Shown here piece by piece: positions 62,901 through 64,000 of a stretch of 64,000 nt of DNA. Each line of letters begins with the position of its first letter. The stretch's first letter is position 1. The notes beneath the pieces are model-generated. The model was not told the origin of the DNA, made no database searches, and saw only the letters and a list, made by a program, of their open reading frames with translations. The translations under genes were made by a program, and so were the position numbers. The stretch lies in contig LSRX01001192.1 of the NCBI GenBank assembly GCA_001939145.1, positions 3,944-67,943 on the forward strand. Direction: 5' to 3'. Source of the stretch: Symbiodinium microadriaticum. Its lineage: Eukaryota > Sar > Dinophyceae > Suessiales > Symbiodiniaceae.

Positions 62901-64000
62901 GGATTCAGCCCTTAACCCTAAACCCTAAACCCTTCTACTCTAGTTTGAAGGTGTATTCCAAAATTTTCAGGGATCTTGGGGAAGGTTTGTTCTTCCTCTC
63001 CATCCCCCTCCCAGGTGGGCTGTATATAGGGGCCCTAAGAATCAGACGAGGGGTTCGGTTGAAGGGATCGACAGCGAAGACTATAAGGATACAGGGGCAC
63101 TATAAGTGATGAAGAGGGAGGGGCCTTACGTATAGAAAACGGCTTCCTGAAACGGTGTTACTTTAGCCCTCTAGGGGAAGCGTTCTGGAACAATGACTAT
63201 AGCGATTTTCACCTCCACCAGGGCAGCAGATACCCTAGATTGTGTCAGAAACCCCTATCATCATTCAACGGGCGAAGCTGTTCCACCCTACCTGAGCTCT
63301 AAATTCTAAGCCACCACAAGCCCTAAAGCACCAAAAGCTTCGCCTTTCGAAAGCTTTGCCAGGCCGAGAACCGGCAAGAGGCTGCCCAGAAGGAGCTGAA
63401 AACGGCTCGCGTGCGCGTGGAAGAGCTGGCCGCTCGCTTCCGAAGGCTTCTTAAGGTTCAGGGATCAGGGGTTTCTCGTTCAGCTTGCGAGGTGCAGATG
63501 AGTGCTTGTCTGATTCTTCTTAATGCTTTCAGTATGCAAGAGCAGATGCAAAGGATAGAGGAACCCGAACTCCTGAGCCCTTGACCCTACCTCCTAAGAG
63601 CGGAAGCCTGATGCCTGCTTTAAAACAAGCGGAGCCGCTCCCACCGGCGTCCTGTCGTCGGTTCCGAGACTTTGTGCAGCACTGACTATACTGTGATGCC
63701 TGGATGCCCACACGGCATGGGCACTCTTGGTTTGGTGTCTGTGTATTACAGTGGGTTTTCGACTTAGCCCCGATCAGAACAACCCAGACATAGCGGGCGG
63801 ATGGTGGCTGCTCTTCTGCAGCAAAGGGCCATTGGAGGCTATATTTGGTGGTTGCTTACCCTTTGATGCGATGATGGCTGCTTTTAGAGTCAGGGGTCCT
63901 TCACTCTCGGATTTGAGGATCCGATCATGTCACTTCTGGTAGCCAAGGAGAAGAAGCTGAAAGCCACCACGGAGGAATGGGAGCTGCCATACTCTGGGCT
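45212..64000 (+). CDS. PRKCSH: Gene D: glucosidase II beta subunit (partial, runs off window)
   Basis: Exon 1 (ATG 45212) encodes a signal peptide (MARVLAAALLVSAEAEIRG). Later exons match the family in order: 46069 on (GVAPAEQAA), 47359-47414 (VNDDFCDCE) joining 48039 on (DGSDEPGTAA), and ~49023-49190 (SRVNDGVCDCCDGSDEW); these are the paired LDLa-type modules. Coiled-coil exons follow at ~50143-50206, 50462-50500, 50784-50847, 52561-52815 and 54441-54502. Next are 54833-54903, 55153-55200, 59836-59900, 60258-60300 and ~60940-61014; an acidic exon ~61541-61600; ~61987-62090 (FWEQVKKKWGEKW); and ~62780-62840, 63361-63448 and 63940 on (helical). The C-terminal MRH lectin domain must lie beyond the window. 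The protein partners the catalytic alpha subunit in the ER, which trims glucose from N-glycans. Introns are rich in telomere-like motifs; one holds a pseudogene. Confidence 0.8.
46069..46115 (+). CDS. PRKCSH: Gene D exon: mature N-terminus (GVAPAEQAA)
   Basis: It follows the acceptor GTATTCAG and continues the RG(V) motif split from exon 1. The 3' boundary is uncertain. Confidence 0.5.
47359..47414 (+). CDS. PRKCSH: Gene D exon: first LDLa-type module (VNDDFCDCE)
   Basis: After the acceptor CTGCGAAG the frame reads DGRQLSSEAVNDDFCDCE. VNDD(F/Y)CDC is the signature of the first Cys-rich, Ca2+-binding module of glucosidase II beta. It is followed by a GC donor. Confidence 0.8.
48039..48069 (+). 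CDS. PRKCSH: Gene D exon: DGSDEPGTAA
   Basis: The acceptor TTGGAAG ends at 48038. The codons continue in frame from 47414 to give CDCEDGSDEPGTAA, the acidic Ca2+-binding end of the first module. CCCTAAA repeats lie immediately upstream (47929-48015). Confidence 0.8.
48310..48703 (+). mobile_element. Fold-back/MITE-like element with ~58-bp terminal inverted repeats
   Basis: The left arm 48310-48367 (GTTGATGATCGAAATCCTGC...) is the imperfect reverse complement of 48647-48703 (...GCAGGATTTCTATCATCAAC). A third partial arm copy at ~48381-48407 makes a smaller hairpin with the left arm. There is no transposase. It lies in the gene D intron between the two LDLa modules. Confidence 0.65.
49023..49190 (+). 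CDS. PRKCSH: Gene D exon(s): second LDLa-type module (SRVNDGVCDCCDGSDEW)
   Basis: The frame at ~49092-49183 reads LYIYASRVNDGVCDCC, then DGSDEW. RVNDGVCDCCDG(S/T)DE is the most diagnostic motif of glucosidase II beta. The 5' part (49023-49060) may be a separate small exon, since an AG at 49089-49090 could be an acceptor. Confidence 0.85.
49860..49950 (+). repeat. (TATG)n microsatellite
   Basis: TATG/GTAT tetranucleotide repeats with interruptions lie within a gene D intron. Confidence 0.9.
50143..50206 (+). CDS. PRKCSH: Gene D exon: coiled coil (EGRALRKERSRQIADLHAGIK)
   Basis: After GCGAG the frame encodes a charged helix beginning EGRALRKERSRQIADL. Glucosidase II beta has such a Lys/Glu-rich coiled coil directly after its second Cys-rich module. 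Confidence 0.7.
50462..50500 (+). CDS. PRKCSH: Gene D exon: coiled coil (QRESLISTAKAR)
   Basis: It follows the acceptor GCATCAG; RQRESLISTAKAR continues the heptad-like helix. The 3' end is uncertain. Confidence 0.55.
50784..50847 (+). CDS. PRKCSH: Gene D exon: coiled coil (AERLKAEEELRKLQEPGERE)
   Basis: It follows the acceptor GGCCCCAG. The Glu/Lys/Leu heptads are typical of the family's central coiled coil. A (CTAT)n microsatellite begins at once downstream. Confidence 0.65.
50855..51235 (+). repeat. (CTAT)n tetranucleotide microsatellite
   Basis: Roughly 380 bp of CTAT/CTGT units with interruptions lie within a gene D intron. The open frame across it (Tyr-Leu-Ser-Ile) is a repeat artefact. 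Confidence 0.95.
52561..52815 (+). CDS. PRKCSH: Gene D exon interrupted by assembly gap
   Basis: The frame before the gap reads PSEEATARLDDAKRAVAA; after the gap, in one of the frames, it continues Glu/Ala-rich. N bases span 52618-52762 (145). The helical, alanine-rich composition resembles the family's coiled coil, but the gap prevents checking the frame. Confidence 0.5.
52618..52762. other. Assembly gap (145 N)
   Basis: 145 unresolved bases fall inside a putative coiled-coil exon of gene D, so the frame across it cannot be checked. Confidence 1.
54441..54502 (+). CDS. PRKCSH: Gene D exon: helix (EAFESQVKATEAQEKEAAPW)
   Basis: It follows CTGGAG. The charged helix is consistent with the coiled-coil part of the protein. 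CCCTAAA-type repeats lie at 54350-54372 upstream. Confidence 0.55.
54833..55200 (+). CDS. PRKCSH: Gene D exon pair, copy 1 (VSEYS... and KWMDGAEKVL)
   Basis: Exon 54833-54903 reads AEAKPVVSEYSASAPKSWDG and exon 55153-55200 reads KWMDGAEKVLEEAW. Both recur in related form at 59836-59900 and 60258-60300, so a two-exon module has been duplicated. The intervening intron is about 250 nt. Confidence 0.55.
55810..55872 (+). repeat. Fold-back insertion 1 (31-bp arms, 1-nt loop)
   Basis: 55810-55840 and 55842-55872 are reverse complements with one mismatch. CTGTGGA occurs at 55834-55840 and again at 55875-55881. Removing 41 nt (55841-55881) joins the signal peptide frame to LWITGSAFRPS without a shift. 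Confidence 0.95.
56184..56257 (+). repeat. Fold-back insertion 2 (33/40-bp arms, 1-nt loop)
   Basis: 56218-56257 is the inverted copy of 56184-56216 plus 7 extra nt. GGTGAGAT occurs at 56210-56217 and 56255-56262, so the insertion is 45 nt and in frame. The right arm preserves 7 nt that the left arm lacks, and those 7 nt are what reconcile the upstream and downstream frames. Confidence 0.95.
57174..57233 (+). repeat. Fold-back insertion 3 (30-bp perfect arms, no loop)
   Basis: 57174-57203 and 57204-57233 are perfect reverse complements centred on CCC|GGG. Removing 32 nt (57204-57235) joins KMEP to LMVELEDVK in frame. The right arm probably retains a TGCC unit missing on the left. Confidence 0.95.
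58170..58287 (+). repeat. Fold-back insertion 4 (53/59-bp arms, 6-nt loop)
   Basis: 58229-58287 is the inverted copy of 58170-58222, with 6 extra nt (TTTTGG-type unit) and one substitution. Removing 59 nt (58229-58287) continues the membrane-protein frame from CRYRG into DHSPEWNWIEIW. Confidence 0.95.
58697..58865 (+). repeat. CCCTAAA-type telomere-like tract
   Basis: A long array of CCCTAAACCCTAAACCC with variants lies directly after the nested pseudogene and before the 59.0-59.65 kb minisatellite, in a gene D intron. Confidence 0.9.
59030..59655 (+). repeat. Degenerate ~20-25-bp minisatellite (GGGCTTTCGTGGGGAGGATT)
   Basis: The core GGGCTTTCGTGGGGAGGATT recurs many times with variable spacing. 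It is open in several frames (Gly/Phe/Arg-rich) because of its composition, which is not evidence of a gene. Confidence 0.85.
59836..60300 (+). CDS. PRKCSH: Gene D exon pair, copy 2 (VSEYS... and KWMDGAEKVLAE)
   Basis: Exon 59836-59900 reads EASEAKPEVSEYSRP and exon ~60258-60300 reads KWMDGAEKVLAEV, parallel to 54833-55200. The intron between them starts with a long TTTAGGG tract (59936-60030) and ends with CCCTACACTCTAAG before the acceptor. Confidence 0.55.
60718..60935 (+). repeat. CCCTAAA-type tract with local duplication and single N
   Basis: CCCCTAAACC-type repeats flank two copies of a ~50-bp segment (ACGCCCTAAACGTTGGACC...) at ~60798-60850 and ~60922-60974. The first copy stops at the single N (60851). 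This looks like an unresolved assembly join. Confidence 0.8.
60936..61014 (+). CDS. PRKCSH: Gene D exon (LQSRQADDFDEVLKDG)
   Basis: The frame LDQKLQSRQADDFDEVLKDG continues PRCYIEG before a GTAAGT donor at ~61013. It is acidic and helical. Its position in gene D supports assignment, but I do not recognise a family motif in it. Confidence 0.5.
61541..62096 (+). CDS. PRKCSH: Gene D exons: acidic segment and FWEQVKKKWGEKW
   Basis: One exon (~61541-61600) reads DAPDFPDDDNEPASPASPGR, matching the acidic, Pro-rich insert typical of the family's middle. A second (~61987-62090) reads SSPSPSASRSSGSGFWEQV and KKKWGEKWQNFR. CCCTAAA repeats (61921-61970) precede the second exon. Exact boundaries are uncertain. 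Confidence 0.5.
62780..64000 (+). CDS. PRKCSH: Gene D helical exons before the MRH domain
   Basis: Three exons are visible: ~62780-62840 (SPAERALDKARRSLP), 63361-63448 (AENRQEAAQKELKTARVRVE, ELAARFRR) and 63940 on (EKKLKATTEEWELPYSG). The family has a helical segment directly before its C-terminal mannose-6-phosphate-receptor-homology domain. The last exon continues beyond the window. Confidence 0.6.

Noticed and set aside
14222..62935. CCCTAAA tracts as a true chromosome end
   Set aside because: They are short, degenerate, interspersed with exons over almost 50 kb and occur in both orientations, so they are interstitial.

Overview
The window comes from a dinoflagellate nuclear genome, most likely a photosynthetic Suessiales/Symbiodiniaceae-type alga. 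The evidence is a 19-nt exact match to the dinoflagellate spliced leader (42975-42993), a plastid-targeting presequence carrying the dinoflagellate FVAP motif, many tiny exons with G/C-ending codons split by introns with GT or GC donors and AG|G acceptors, heavy interspersion of TTTAGGG/CCCTAAA motifs, abundant microsatellites, and every recognisable gene on the + strand. Exon calls were made by eye from frame, wobble bias, splice junctions and family motifs; phases were checked only where stated.

Layout. 1-4135 holds nothing recognisable. 4141-10134 is a decayed LTR retrotransposon with 193-nt LTRs, a matching 5-bp target-site duplication, gag-like pieces and an integrase with a visible D,D,E triad. 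10140-14266 is intergenic or degenerate sequence with a (CCAGCA)-type repeat. Gene A (about 14267-19089) is a multi-exon gene of unknown product. Gene B (19309-22165) starts only 219 nt after it and encodes a small plastid-targeted membrane protein. Gene C (about 22948-44268) encodes a protein with many EF-hands. Gene D (45212 to beyond the window end) encodes glucosidase II beta subunit, an ER glycoprotein quality-control factor. The four genes lie head to tail.

Large introns of C and D carry nested cargo. Gene C holds an intact intronless 1246-codon gene (SNTX-like N-terminus, FN3 and septin/AIG1-like GTPase; 26782-30522), a higher-order satellite (three tandem units of five ~155-bp monomers; 36.1-38.64 kb), MITE-like elements and a retrocopy starting with a relict spliced leader (42975 on). 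Gene D holds an intronless multi-membrane-pass pseudogene (55795-58519) interrupted by four near-perfect fold-back insertions.

Two observations stand out. First, telomere-like motifs in the introns tend to be oriented by intron polarity: TTTAGGG-type tracts near 5' ends and CCCTAAA-type tracts just upstream of exons. Second, each of the four fold-back insertions in the pseudogene is an inverted copy of the sequence just before it, and conceptually removing it gives a continuous frame once small nearby indels are allowed for; at least two, probably three, of the inverted copies keep a fuller version of the sequence than the upstream arm.
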